Assembly (NCBI RefSeq): GCF_019145475.1
Contig: NZ_JAHTKI010000027.1
Location: 1-64,000 of the forward strand
Length of the DNA: 64,000 nucleotides
Direction: 5' to 3'
Source of the DNA: Pseudomonas botevensis
GTDB lineage: Bacteria; Pseudomonadota; Gammaproteobacteria; Pseudomonadales; Pseudomonadaceae
Part shown: one piece after another, positions 46,657-55,059 of the stretch
Layout of the letters: the number at the start of each line of letters is the position of its first letter
Position numbering within the stretch: the first letter of the stretch is position 1
Notes under the pieces: generated by a model
The model's input: only the letters and a program-made list of their open reading frames with translations
Told to the model about the DNA's origin: nothing
Database searches by the model: none
Translations under genes and position numbers: made by a program

Positions 46657-47109
46657 TTACTCCCGATGTCGACGCAGCAGTTCGATCTGTTCTGCCGGCA
46701 CCTGTTGGCGCAAGGCTTTGTACAGGGCACGGGTTTCCAGCAGGTTCCAGATCCGCAGGAGGGTTTCCAGGGCATCCAGCGGTTTGCTGATGAAGTCACG
46801 TGCGCCCAGCGCCAGTGCGCGCAGGCGGGTGTCGCGCGTGGCGTCGGCGGTCAGCACCAGAATCGGCAGGTAATCGTTTGCCGGGATTCGTCGGTTGAGC
46901 TGTTCGAGTACCGCGAAACCGTCGAACTCGGGCATGTGCAGGTCGAGGATCACCAGGTCCGGTTCGAAGCTGTTGAACAGGTCGAGTGTTCGCAGTGGCT
47001 GAGTGCTGCTCAAGACGTTGTGCAGACCTTCGCGAGCCAGCAACTGCTCCATCAGATCGAGGTTGGGGCGCTGGTCATCGATGATCAGGATGCGCAAATC
47101 GTGGTTCAT
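46657..47109 (-). CDS. Single-domain response regulator
   Basis: 150 residues: a CheY-like receiver with acidic pair Asp11/Asp12, phospho-acceptor Asp56 (ILDLHMP) and the conserved lysine in FISKPLD. A short helical tail (about 30 residues) replaces any output domain. It overlaps the end of the hybrid kinase by four bases. It probably takes phosphate from that kinase and acts by protein-protein contact or as a phosphate sink. Confidence 0.92.
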   Translation of the reverse strand: MNHDLRILIIDDQRPNLDLMEQLLAREGLHNVLSSTQPLRTLDLFNSFEPDLVILDLHMPEFDGFAVLEQLNRRIPANDYLPILVLTADATRDTRLRALALGARDFISKPLDALETLLRIWNLLETRALYKALRQQVPAEQIELLRRHRE

Positions 47110-49433
47110 GCAGGCTCCGGTAAGTGCTGCTCAAGATGGGCGAGAAACGCCGGAATATGAATGGGTTTGGTCAGGATCGCTGTCGCACCGGCCCGGAGCA
47201 AATCGCGGTGGGTCAGAGCGTTGGCGTCGGCGGTGATCATCAGCACCGGGGTATCGGCGGTGGCAGGCGATTCACGCAGTCGGCGCAGCACATGCAGGCC
47301 ATCCAGGTCCGGCAGGTTGGCGTCGAGCAGAATCAACTGTGGCCCATGTTGGCGCGCCAGATCCAGACCCATCTGGCCTTGCATGCTCGACAGCAGGCGA
47401 ATCCCCGGACGGCGTTGCAGCAAGGTTTCGATCAGCGCCAGGCTCGACAGATTGTCTTCGATGCACAACACCTGAGCGCGATATTCCACGGGGTCAACGC
47501 GCGGCGGTTGCACGGGCTCCGGCAGCTGCGGCGCCGGAGGCGCATCGGTTGCCGCGACCTGCACAAAAGGCAATTGCAGGGTAAAGCAGCAGCCCTGGCC
47601 CGGTGTGCTGTGCACCCGCAGGCTGCCATCCATCATTTCCAGCAGATTCTTGCTCAGCGCCAGACCCAGGCCGGTGCCTTCCACACGCGGATCGGCGCCC
47701 AGACGCTCGAAGGGGCGGAACAACTGATCCAGGCGATCCAGTGGAATGCCCTGGCCGGTGTCACTGACGGCCACCTCAAGGCGGTTGTCGATGAGTTGCA
47801 CCGAGATTCGCACCTGCCCCTGAGGCCGGTTGTATTTGATGGCGTTGGACAACAGATTGAGCAATACCTGAATCAACCGCTGGCGGTCGGCAACCACTCC
47901 GCAGTGTTCGTTCAGCGTGGGCAGGGCGGCCAAATGGATGCCGGCGTCGTTGGCCATCGGCGAAACCAGGGTCAGGACTTCTTGCAGGATCGCCCCCAAC
48001 GCAATCGGTTCGACGTTCAGCGGCTGGTGCCCGGCTTCGATGCGGGCGATATCCAGCACCTCATTGATGAGGGTCAACAGGTGCCGGCCGGCGCGCAGGA
48101 TATGGCCGACCTGTGGGCTCTGGCCGTTGGGTGAGTCCATTTCCAGCAACTGGGCAAAACCGAGGATGGAGTTGAGCGGAGTACGCAGTTCGTGGCTCAT
48201 GCGCGAGAGGAATTCGCTTTTGGCGCGGCTGGCGCTTTCGGCTTCTTCGCGGGCGGTGCGCAGGGCAATTTCCGCGACGCGCCGGTCAGTGATGTCGCGA
48301 GTGATTTTGGAGAAACCACGCAGCGCGCCGCTGGCATCGTATTGTGCGGTGATCACCACGCTGGCCCAGAAGCGGCTGCCGTCCTTGCGGCAGCGCCAGG
48401 CTTCTTCCATGTAATGACCGTTGCGGGTGGCTTCGCGCAGGGCCATGTCCGGGTGCGCCGGGCATTCTTCCGGCAGGTAGAACAGCGAGAAGTGACGGCC
48501 GATGATTTCCTGCTCTCTGTAGCCCTTGATGCGCTCGGCGCCGGCGTTCCAACTGGTCACCCGGCCCGTGGTGTCGAGCGCGAAAATCCCGTAGTCCTTG
48601 ACCCCGTCGATGATCAGTCGCAGGCGTTCCTCATTGTCGCGCAAGGCCCGCTCGCGTTCGGCCAGCAATTGCCCGGCTTCTACCAGCCGGGTGCCCAACT
48701 GACCGATTTCATCTTTCTCAGGCGCCTGGGGGCGCAACGGTTGACCGAGCGCCAGGCGCTGGGCATTGCGCTGAACCTGCTGCACCCGGGCGACGATCCC
48801 CTTGGACAGGAACAGCACCGCGACGATCGCCCCGAACAGGCCGCAGACCGCCGCCAGCAGCGTGGCCATCAACAGACGCATGCGCGTGGCAGAGGCCGCA
48901 GCGCTGCGCTCGGCCAGCAAGCCGTCTTCACGGATGCGCATGGCGCTGATCTGCTCGCGCAATACATCCAGCACCTGCTTGTTTTCGATCAGGATCGCCG
49001 TGATGTTTGCCCGGTCACCGGGCTGACTGTTGCGCAGGGCGACCAGCCCGTCCAGCTTGTCGGCGATCAGCGGGGTGATGGTCAGCAGGTGCTCGCGCAT
49101 TTGTGTGTCGCGGATATTTTTGTCCAGCCGCAGCAGTGCGTCCTGGATCAGCGGACGAGCCTGTTCGTAGCCGGGCAGAAAGTCCTCGCGCCGGGTCAGC
49201 AGGTAGCCACGCACGCTGGCCGCCGCTTCGGCGAGCAGGGTGTGTACGGTCTGGATGTCACCCTGTACCAGCAGCACCCGACGCACGTCTTCCTCGGCGC
49301 GGGCGGTCTGGCGTTCGGTGATGTAGATCAGCACCAACGACAACAGGAGAATCACCAGCGGCAGGGAAATCACCACCAACGCCTTGCCCCGCAGCGGCAG
49401 ATCGACCCAATGCCGAATGACCGCAAACCTCAT
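47106..49433 (-). CDS. Hybrid sensor histidine kinase (CHASE3-HAMP-PAS-HisKA-HATPase-REC)
   Basis: 775 residues. Two membrane segments (about 15-40 and 185-210) enclose a CHASE3-like periplasmic helical domain. HAMP follows, then PAS with its PAC tail (YGIFALDTTGRV to DITDRR), a HisKA domain with His414 in MSHELRTPL, HATPase (N box, DTGQGIP, GTGLGLAL) and a C-terminal receiver (LILLDANLPDLDG). ATG 49433 has GGGAG seven bases upstream and an ATGA overlap with the LuxR-type gene. The stimulus is unknown. Confidence 0.92.
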   Translation of the reverse strand: MRFAVIRHWVDLPLRGKALVVISLPLVILLLSLVLIYITERQTARAEEDVRRVLLVQGDIQTVHTLLAEAAASVRGYLLTRREDFLPGYEQARPLIQDALLRLDKNIRDTQMREHLLTITPLIADKLDGLVALRNSQPGDRANITAILIENKQVLDVLREQISAMRIREDGLLAERSAAASATRMRLLMATLLAAVCGLFGAIVAVLFLSKGIVARVQQVQRNAQRLALGQPLRPQAPEKDEIGQLGTRLVEAGQLLAERERALRDNEERLRLIIDGVKDYGIFALDTTGRVTSWNAGAERIKGYREQEIIGRHFSLFYLPEECPAHPDMALREATRNGHYMEEAWRCRKDGSRFWASVVITAQYDASGALRGFSKITRDITDRRVAEIALRTAREEAESASRAKSEFLSRMSHELRTPLNSILGFAQLLEMDSPNGQSPQVGHILRAGRHLLTLINEVLDIARIEAGHQPLNVEPIALGAILQEVLTLVSPMANDAGIHLAALPTLNEHCGVVADRQRLIQVLLNLLSNAIKYNRPQGQVRISVQLIDNRLEVAVSDTGQGIPLDRLDQLFRPFERLGADPRVEGTGLGLALSKNLLEMMDGSLRVHSTPGQGCCFTLQLPFVQVAATDAPPAPQLPEPVQPPRVDPVEYRAQVLCIEDNLSSLALIETLLQRRPGIRLLSSMQGQMGLDLARQHGPQLILLDANLPDLDGLHVLRRLRESPATADTPVLMITADANALTHRDLLRAGATAILTKPIHIPAFLAHLEQHLPEPA

Positions 49434-50098
49434 GACCACTCTCCCGCCGGTTGCGCGACCAACCCCAAAGCGATGCCGCGAACGGCGGCCTGGGTGCGGT
49501 CCGCCGCACCGAATTTGCCGATCACCCGTTCGACATGGACCTTGGCAGTACCGGTGGTGATGCCGAGCTTTTCACCGATCTCCCGGTTACTGAAACCACC
49601 GGCCACCAGCCCCAGTACCTGGCGCTCCCGAGCGGTCAGGGCAGTGACCGGGGCGCCTGCGCCAGTGTTGCGCTCGGCGATCCGTCGCAGCAGACGCGCG
49701 CTGACGGCACTGTTCAGCGCTTCTTCGCCTCGGGCAACCCGTTGCAGGGCGTCGACCACCTCGGCGCGGCTGGCATCCTTGAGCAGGTAGCCGACGGCAC
49801 CGGCGGCAATGGCCGCCTCCAGGTGGTCGGGACTGTCGTCCATGGTGAAGATCACCACCTTGATTGCCGGTTGCCGTTGCCGCAGCAAGCGTGCGGCGCC
49901 GAGGCCATTAAGCAGCGGCATGCGGATGTCGAGGATTGCAATGTCAGGTTGCAGGCGCTCGCACAGGTCGAGCGCTTCCTGGCCGTCACGGGCCTGACCC
50001 ACGACCTCGAACTCCGGATGACCGGCCAGCAGCGCGACAAAACCGGTACGCGTGACTTCATGATCGTCCGCAAGGACCAGACGCAGGACAGGGTTCAT
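49430..50098 (-). CDS. NarL/FixJ-family response regulator (REC-LuxR HTH)
   Basis: 222 residues. N-terminal receiver with acidic pair Asp11/Asp12 and phospho-acceptor Asp57 (ILDIRMP). C-terminal LuxR-type helix-turn-helix with LTARERQVLGLVAGGFSNREIG. Gene overlaps on both sides (four bases each) place it between its likely cognate NarX-like kinase and the hybrid kinase. DNA target unknown. Confidence 0.94.
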   Translation of the reverse strand: MNPVLRLVLADDHEVTRTGFVALLAGHPEFEVVGQARDGQEALDLCERLQPDIAILDIRMPLLNGLGAARLLRQRQPAIKVVIFTMDDSPDHLEAAIAAGAVGYLLKDASRAEVVDALQRVARGEEALNSAVSARLLRRIAERNTGAGAPVTALTARERQVLGLVAGGFSNREIGEKLGITTGTAKVHVERVIGKFGAADRTQAAVRGIALGLVAQPAGEWS

Positions 50099-51279
50099 CG
50101 GGTTTCCTCGGCAGTGGGCAGGGGTACGCGGGCATGCAGGCGGGTGCCACCTTCAGGGACGTTGTGCCAGGACAACTCGCCCCCCAGCAGACTGGCGCGC
50201 TCCTGCATCGCCGCCAGCCCCAGATGATGGTTGTCACCACCGGGCAATGGAGTATCCGGCGCGAAGCCACGGCCATTGTCCTGCAGGGATAACGAGGCCT
50301 GGCCGTCTGTCAGTTGCAGGCTCAGCAGGGCGCGGCTGGCGTGAGCGTGCTTGAGCATGTTGTTGATACCTTCCTGGGCGATGCGGAACAGGGCGATTTC
50401 GCAGGCTCCCGGCAGGCGTGCGCTGGACTGCTGCTGCCAGAACACCTCGATGCCGGCGTCGCGCAGGCGATCAGCTTCCTTGTCGATCGCCTTGAACAGG
50501 CCAAAGTCATCCAGCACGCCGGGCCGCAGGCCGCCGATCAACTGCCGACCTTCACCCACGCACGCCTGGGCGAGGTTGAGGATGGCCTGCAATTCGCTTT
50601 GCAGAGGCTGCGGCAGCGTCGGGCAGCGTCCGGCAAAACCCTGCAGGCGCTGATGCAGACCGGCCTGAGTCTGTGCCAGACCGTCGTGCAGGTCATACGC
50701 CACACGCTTGCGTTCATCCTCCTGAGCCGTGAACAAACGGTGTACCAGCTCCGACATGGTGCGCTCCCGGGCCTGCAGGGCTTCGAGCAGGCGATGGTTT
50801 TCCAGGTGGGCTGCCAGCAGGGTCGCCAGCAGTTGCAGGGACTCCATGTCTTCGCGGTCGGGGCCGGTCAGGGCCACGCTGTTGGTCAACAGCAGAACGC
50901 CGAACGGTTGTCCGTCCGCCCCCGGCAAAGGAATGCTCAACACCTGAGGCAAGGAAGCGTCTGTCTGCGGCAACCACTCAGGGTGCAGGGTCGAAACCCG
51001 GGCGAGACCATAAAGCGCAGCCAGGCGTTCGCTATTGCCATGTTCCGCCGTGGCTCGCGGGGCTTGGGTTGCGCTCCATTCCAGCAGTACCCCTTGGTCC
51101 ATTGCCATAAAGGCGCAGGCTCGCTGCAAGGCGCGCTGGCGCATGGCCGAGGGGCGCAGCTGGGTGAGCTCCTGGCCGGTATCCACCAGCAGCCGCAAGC
51201 GTGCCGCGCGGCTTTGCGACTGACGATAGTGGCTGCGAATGGCCAGGGCACTGCCGGGATCATGGGGTGGGGTGGACAT
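50095..51279 (-). CDS. NarX-type sensor histidine kinase with GAF domain, cytoplasmic
   Basis: 394 residues. No membrane segment. A GAF-like sensor occupies about 30-170, then a HisKA_3 dimerisation domain with His198 in ERKRVAYDLHDG. The C-terminal ATPase domain has NMLKHAHAS and DNGRGF. It should phosphorylate the adjacent LuxR-type regulator. First gene of a four-gene minus-strand operon linked throughout by 4-base overlaps. Its start lies within a short divergent gap next to the SgcJ-like gene. Confidence 0.93.
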   Translation of the reverse strand: MSTPPHDPGSALAIRSHYRQSQSRAARLRLLVDTGQELTQLRPSAMRQRALQRACAFMAMDQGVLLEWSATQAPRATAEHGNSERLAALYGLARVSTLHPEWLPQTDASLPQVLSIPLPGADGQPFGVLLLTNSVALTGPDREDMESLQLLATLLAAHLENHRLLEALQARERTMSELVHRLFTAQEDERKRVAYDLHDGLAQTQAGLHQRLQGFAGRCPTLPQPLQSELQAILNLAQACVGEGRQLIGGLRPGVLDDFGLFKAIDKEADRLRDAGIEVFWQQQSSARLPGACEIALFRIAQEGINNMLKHAHASRALLSLQLTDGQASLSLQDNGRGFAPDTPLPGGDNHHLGLAAMQERASLLGGELSWHNVPEGGTRLHARVPLPTAEETR

Positions 51280-51451
51280 GGATGATGCTCCGGCGTTGAG
51301 AGCGAACGCTCATGAGAGAAGGCGTATTAGACCCGGTTGAGGGGGAGGGGCCTATCTGCCGATCAGCATAGGCCGATGGCGCCGGTTGGCCGATGGTGAC
51401 GGTGAGCCGAGTGGGCAAAGTGTACGCATTGAAACCCACCGGAGCACTCTG

Positions 51452-51961
51452 ATGAAAATGAAAAACAGCGCCATCGTCTTGTTGTTTGCCCTGGCTGCTC
51501 CCCTGGCCCATGCCCTGGATGCCAGTCCTTATGTGTATCGCACCGTCGCCGAGCAGCCGCAAAGCAAGAGCGATCAGGAGATCGCCAGTCTGTTCGACCA
51601 CTGGAATGCGGCCCTGAAAACCGGAAACGCGAAAACCGTGACCGCGCTCTACGCCCCCGATGCGATGCTCCTGCCGACCGTGTCCAATCAGGTACGTACT
51701 TCGCCGGCGGAGATCCAGGACTACTTCGAGCACTTTCTCGCGGGCAAGCCCGTGGGCCAGATCAACTTGCGGGAAATCCATCGCCTGGGCCCGGATGCCG
51801 CCATGGACAGCGGCGTGTACACCTTCACGCTGCACGACGCCAACGGCGCCACCCGCAAGGTGCAGGCGCGCTACACGTTCGTCTATGAGCGTATCAATGG
51901 CGAGTGGAAGATCCTCGACCACCACTCTTCGGCCATGCCTGAGGCGCAGGCGAGCCTGTAA
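51452..51961 (+). CDS. Exported SgcJ/EcaC-family (NTF2-like) protein
   Basis: 169 residues with a Sec signal (MKMKNSAIVLLFALAA) and likely cleavage after AHA. The mature part is a cone-shaped NTF2-like fold: IASLFDHWNAALKTGN, then ALYAPDAMLLP and a C-terminal WKILDHHSS. Members of this family bind small molecules, and few have a proven reaction. GGAG lies upstream of the ATG. Transcribed alone, ending at a strong terminator. Confidence 0.88.
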   Translation: MKMKNSAIVLLFALAAPLAHALDASPYVYRTVAEQPQSKSDQEIASLFDHWNAALKTGNAKTVTALYAPDAMLLPTVSNQVRTSPAEIQDYFEHFLAGKPVGQINLREIHRLGPDAAMDSGVYTFTLHDANGATRKVQARYTFVYERINGEWKILDHHSSAMPEAQASL

Positions 51962-51989
51962 GTCAGCGGTCGTTCAAAGCCGCTTGCGC

Positions 51990-52021
51990 GAAAACGCCGG
52001 GACGGGTGCCCGGCGTTTTCG
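51990..52021. terminator. Rho-independent terminator (bidirectional)
   Basis: GAAAACGCCGGG pairs with CCCGGCGTTTTC around a seven-base loop. The arms provide T-runs on both strands. It therefore serves both the SgcJ-like gene and the convergent cupin gene. Confidence 0.88.
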
Positions 52022-52061
52022 TATTCAGTTGTCTGCTGAACGATGCATGAGGCTAGCGTTA

Positions 52062-52769
52062 CTACTTAACGGCATACACCTTGCGCACATACCGCGTGCT
52101 CTTCCATGCACACGGCGCACCTTGCGGGACGAATACACTGTCACCGGCGTTGATCGTTACACTCGATCCATCAGCTGCCTGCAACGTCACACTGCCTTCG
52201 ATCAAATACATCAGTTCGTTGAGTTTGTGCGCTCGGCCATGTCGCTCGTAAGGTGTCGAGTCCCAGATGCCGACGCGCAGATCGGTCGCGGCATCTTCAA
52301 AGGCGTTGCGTGAGCGGCATTGCGGCGTCGGGCCAATCAGTATCTGCGGTTCCGGAGCGGCCGAGGGCGACAGCAGGGCCAGTGGATCAAGCAACGTCAG
52401 ACCGGGGGTTGGCGCTTGCGTGGCGACGGCGCAAAACGCCCATTGCGTGCCGGCCTGTGCCTCGATCCGCACGGCGGTGCCGCGACCGATAACGACGCTG
52501 TCACCGATGCTCAGCTCCAGCGTCTGGTTCGCGGTTTTGAGGGTCAGATGCCCGGTGTGAACCACGATCACTTCGCTGTGGGGAAAGTTCTCGATATCAA
52601 CGATTTCAGCAGTATCGACGATACCGCCAGACACGCCGTCAGTCCCTGACCAGGCGACTCTGCGACCGTCAGCGAATGGATCAGCGGCATTCAATGGCTG
52701 TTGTTTGAAAGGCGTGGCGACGCGGCTTCCGTCGGCGCGAGCCAACAGCAGAATGGCAGGTTGGGACAT
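52062..52769 (-). CDS. Bicupin-like protein
   Basis: 235 residues from ATG 52769 (GGAG about ten bases upstream); a longer frame has no site. Two cupin-like halves are visible. The first runs from HSEVIVVHTGHLTL to IGDSVVIGRGTAVR. The second runs from LNELMYLIEGSVTL to INAGDSVFVPQGAPCAW. The second half resembles the ethanolamine/ureidoglycine-type cupin (DUF861). The enzymatic role is unknown. It lies 49 bases downstream of the GNAT gene on the same strand and may be co-transcribed with it. Confidence 0.85.
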   Translation of the reverse strand: MSQPAILLLARADGSRVATPFKQQPLNAADPFADGRRVAWSGTDGVSGGIVDTAEIVDIENFPHSEVIVVHTGHLTLKTANQTLELSIGDSVVIGRGTAVRIEAQAGTQWAFCAVATQAPTPGLTLLDPLALLSPSAAPEPQILIGPTPQCRSRNAFEDAATDLRVGIWDSTPYERHGRAHKLNELMYLIEGSVTLQAADGSSVTINAGDSVFVPQGAPCAWKSTRYVRKVYAVK

Positions 52770-52818
52770 GCGGGTGACACTCCAGTTGAATGAGGGCAGA
52801 TCGGAAGATTCCAAACGC

Positions 52819-53673
52819 TCAGCCGATGGCTTGAGTGACCACCGCAAACTGCTCAACACCATCGGTTGCTTGCGGCGGTGTGCCTTTGGCCATCTGCGCC
52901 ACGGTGTCGACTTTTTTCAGTCCGGCCGTTTCCAGCCAGTCGCCCAGACCACAATCGGCCGGGATATCAATGCGCACAAAGGCGTCCGGCACTGTCGCCA
53001 GTAATACGGCAATCAGATGCCTGGCTTGCTCGACGTTTTCCGCAATCACCGGGCCGATGCAACGACCGCGACCGAACGGACGCAGCAGGGCGAAGGCCCG
53101 TAGTTGGCCCTCACGCACAATCCCCACCGAGTGTTCTACCACCGGGAGCAGATCGCTGAGCACGGCCTGCCGATTCAGTCCGCTGCCGGCGTTGGCCAGT
53201 TCCAGCAGGCGTGGTTGATCTGTCTCGTGCAGCGGCCGGCATTCTTCGCCATCGGCCAGCGGCCCGGGTGCAGCGGCCAGTGCTTGGCCCTGACGCTGCT
53301 CGATGCGGCCAAACTCGACAAAGCCCTGGCTGCTGTAAAGCGGTGCGCCGGCCAGGGTCGCGTTGAGGATCGGGGTACTCGATTCGCAAGCATCAAGCGC
53401 TTGCTCCATGAGTTTGCGGCCGATGCCCTTGCCCTGATAGTCGTCGCTGACGATCACCAGGCCAATGGTGCTGAAATCCCCCTGAGGGCAGGTGAACGCC
53501 GTTCCGATCAGGCGCTCGCCATCAAACACCACCACGCCTTTGCTGACGCGTTGCAGCATGGCGTAATCCTCCAGCCGGTGAGGCCACTTCAATTGCACGG
53601 CCAGCGCGTGGGCCAGCGGCAGGTCGTTGGCGATCATCGGGCGATAGACGTAAGCAGGGAGCGGGGCGGACAT
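52819..53673 (-). CDS. GNAT acetyltransferase with C-terminal second domain
   Basis: 284 residues from ATG 53673, which has GGAG eight bases upstream. The N-terminal half is a GNAT fold with the acetyl-CoA loop YQGKGIGRKLME. The C-terminal half resembles the YitH/Acetyltransf_18-type second domain (GPVIAENVEQARHLI). Substrate unknown. A longer frame to 53802 is open but lacks a site. Confidence 0.87.
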   Translation of the reverse strand: MSAPLPAYVYRPMIANDLPLAHALAVQLKWPHRLEDYAMLQRVSKGVVVFDGERLIGTAFTCPQGDFSTIGLVIVSDDYQGKGIGRKLMEQALDACESSTPILNATLAGAPLYSSQGFVEFGRIEQRQGQALAAAPGPLADGEECRPLHETDQPRLLELANAGSGLNRQAVLSDLLPVVEHSVGIVREGQLRAFALLRPFGRGRCIGPVIAENVEQARHLIAVLLATVPDAFVRIDIPADCGLGDWLETAGLKKVDTVAQMAKGTPPQATDGVEQFAVVTQAIG

Positions 53674-54345
53674 GGCGAGTCTCCGATAGACAATGTGCGC
53701 GGGTGGCCGGTTGTCCGGCGTATTGATGCCTGTATCCCACCTGGACAAAGCCCTGACAAGAGGCTGGCGAAACTTCGGCAGATTTAGTGAAAGGGAGGTC
53801 ACAAGACCATACTTACTACCAAATTACACCCTGGACCCGGCAGCAAATGCTTGGCGTTTTTTTCGTCCCGAAGACCTGGTTCGATGCGTCGTCGGGCCTG
53901 TCCGAAAGTACGCGCATTAATGAAGGCTTGATGGGCAAAGCGGGTCTGTGCGTTCGCCTCGTATAACGCGATTTGATCGATAGCTGCAAGCCGCCACAAC
54001 AGATTCGACTGCGGCCAAACGGGCGCGTCTGCACGCCAGCGCCCGTTTTCATTCGGCCCGGCGCAGTTTCTGCGGTCAACCGCGACACAGACCGGGTGTA
54101 CAGCGCTATAAATGCCCATCAGGGCGCATAAATGCAGGGTTTGCCCAAGTCTGGAGCGGGCCGCAAAGTCTGCTGAGGCAGGTGGCCAAAACGGTGATTT
54201 GTATCGAACGGAGGTCGCTTTTAACGCCATCTGCTGAATTCACGGTGTTGTAATGACGGTGTGCTGCAGCGTTGCATCACTGCTTCGCCAACGAAGCCAA
54301 ATGCTCGTCGCGCCATGACCTCAACGAACTTCAGGAACGCATTCA
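53674..54345. other. Intergenic region without a convincing gene
   Basis: About 670 bases between the divergent GNAT and HAD genes. Open frames of 75 and 143 codons exist on opposite strands but have no ribosome binding site or recognisable sequence. Base composition is more AT-rich than the flanks around 53800-54000. A well-formed plus-strand terminator at 54020 suggests that a short transcript (small RNA or remnant gene) ends there. The promoter of the 54346 operon should lie in the last 200 bases. Confidence 0.5.
54020..54049 (+). terminator. Orphan rho-independent terminator
   Basis: CGGGCGC pairs with GCGCCCG over a 12-base loop, followed by TTTT. No annotated plus-strand gene precedes it, because the nearest upstream gene is on the other strand. 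It may end an unrecognised small RNA. Confidence 0.65.
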
Positions 54346-55014
54346 ATGAGCTTTCTTCGCCCCAAATTCATTACGTTCGATTGCTACGGTACGCTGACCA
54401 ATTTCCACATGGGCACGATGACCCGCGAACTCTTCGCTGATCGCGTTCCGGCGGAGCAGATGGATCAGTTCGTCAAGGATTTCTCGGCCTATCGTCTGGA
54501 TCAGGTCATGGGCGACTGGATGCCGTATGACGAAATCCTCAAGACCGCCCTGGCGCGGACCTGCAAGCGCTGGGGTATCGAGTACCGCGAGGAAGGCCAG
54601 CTGTATTACGACGCCGTGCCGACCTGGGGACCACACCCGGATGTACCGGCCGGTCTGTCGAAAATCGCTGACAAGATTCCTCTGGTGATTTTCTCCAACG
54701 CCAGCAACAGCCAGATCATGTCCAACGTCGACAAGCTGGGCGCACCATTTCACAAGGTCTTCACCGCTGAACAGGCTCAAGCCTACAAGCCGCGTCTGGC
54801 CGCGTTCGAGTACATGCTCGACAACCTCAACTGCGGCCCGGAAGACATCTTGCATGTGTCCTCCAGCTTCCGTTACGACCTGATGCCCGCCCACGACATG
54901 AAGATCAAGAACAAGGCGTTCGTCGCTCGCGGCCACGAAGTCCCGGGCAATGCCTTCTACAGCTACCACCAGATCCCGGACATCGGTGGTCTGGCTGGGC
55001 TGGTCGGTCTGTAA
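54346..55014 (+). CDS. HAD-superfamily haloacid dehalogenase type II-like hydrolase
   Basis: 222 residues. HAD motif I FDCYGTL with nucleophile Asp12, motif II in FSNASN, the lysine in AYKPRL and the SSSFRYD motif near the C-terminus place it in the L-2-haloacid dehalogenase group. Many such proteins act as phosphatases or on other substrates. First gene of an operon for uptake and oxidation of an amine or amino-acid-type compound, so its substrate is probably an intermediate of that route. AGGAA lies upstream of the ATG. Confidence 0.9.
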   Translation: MSFLRPKFITFDCYGTLTNFHMGTMTRELFADRVPAEQMDQFVKDFSAYRLDQVMGDWMPYDEILKTALARTCKRWGIEYREEGQLYYDAVPTWGPHPDVPAGLSKIADKIPLVIFSNASNSQIMSNVDKLGAPFHKVFTAEQAQAYKPRLAAFEYMLDNLNCGPEDILHVSSSFRYDLMPAHDMKIKNKAFVARGHEVPGNAFYSYHQIPDIGGLAGLVGL

Positions 55015-55059
55015 CGGCACCCTTAATTGGCAAGGCTTACTGGCAAAGGCGGATTGAAC

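Noticed and set aside
53799..54230. 143-codon minus-strand frame and a 75-codon plus-strand frame (53693-53920) in the GNAT-HAD gap
   Set aside because: Neither has a start signal or familiar sequence; they conflict with each other and with the terminator at 54020.
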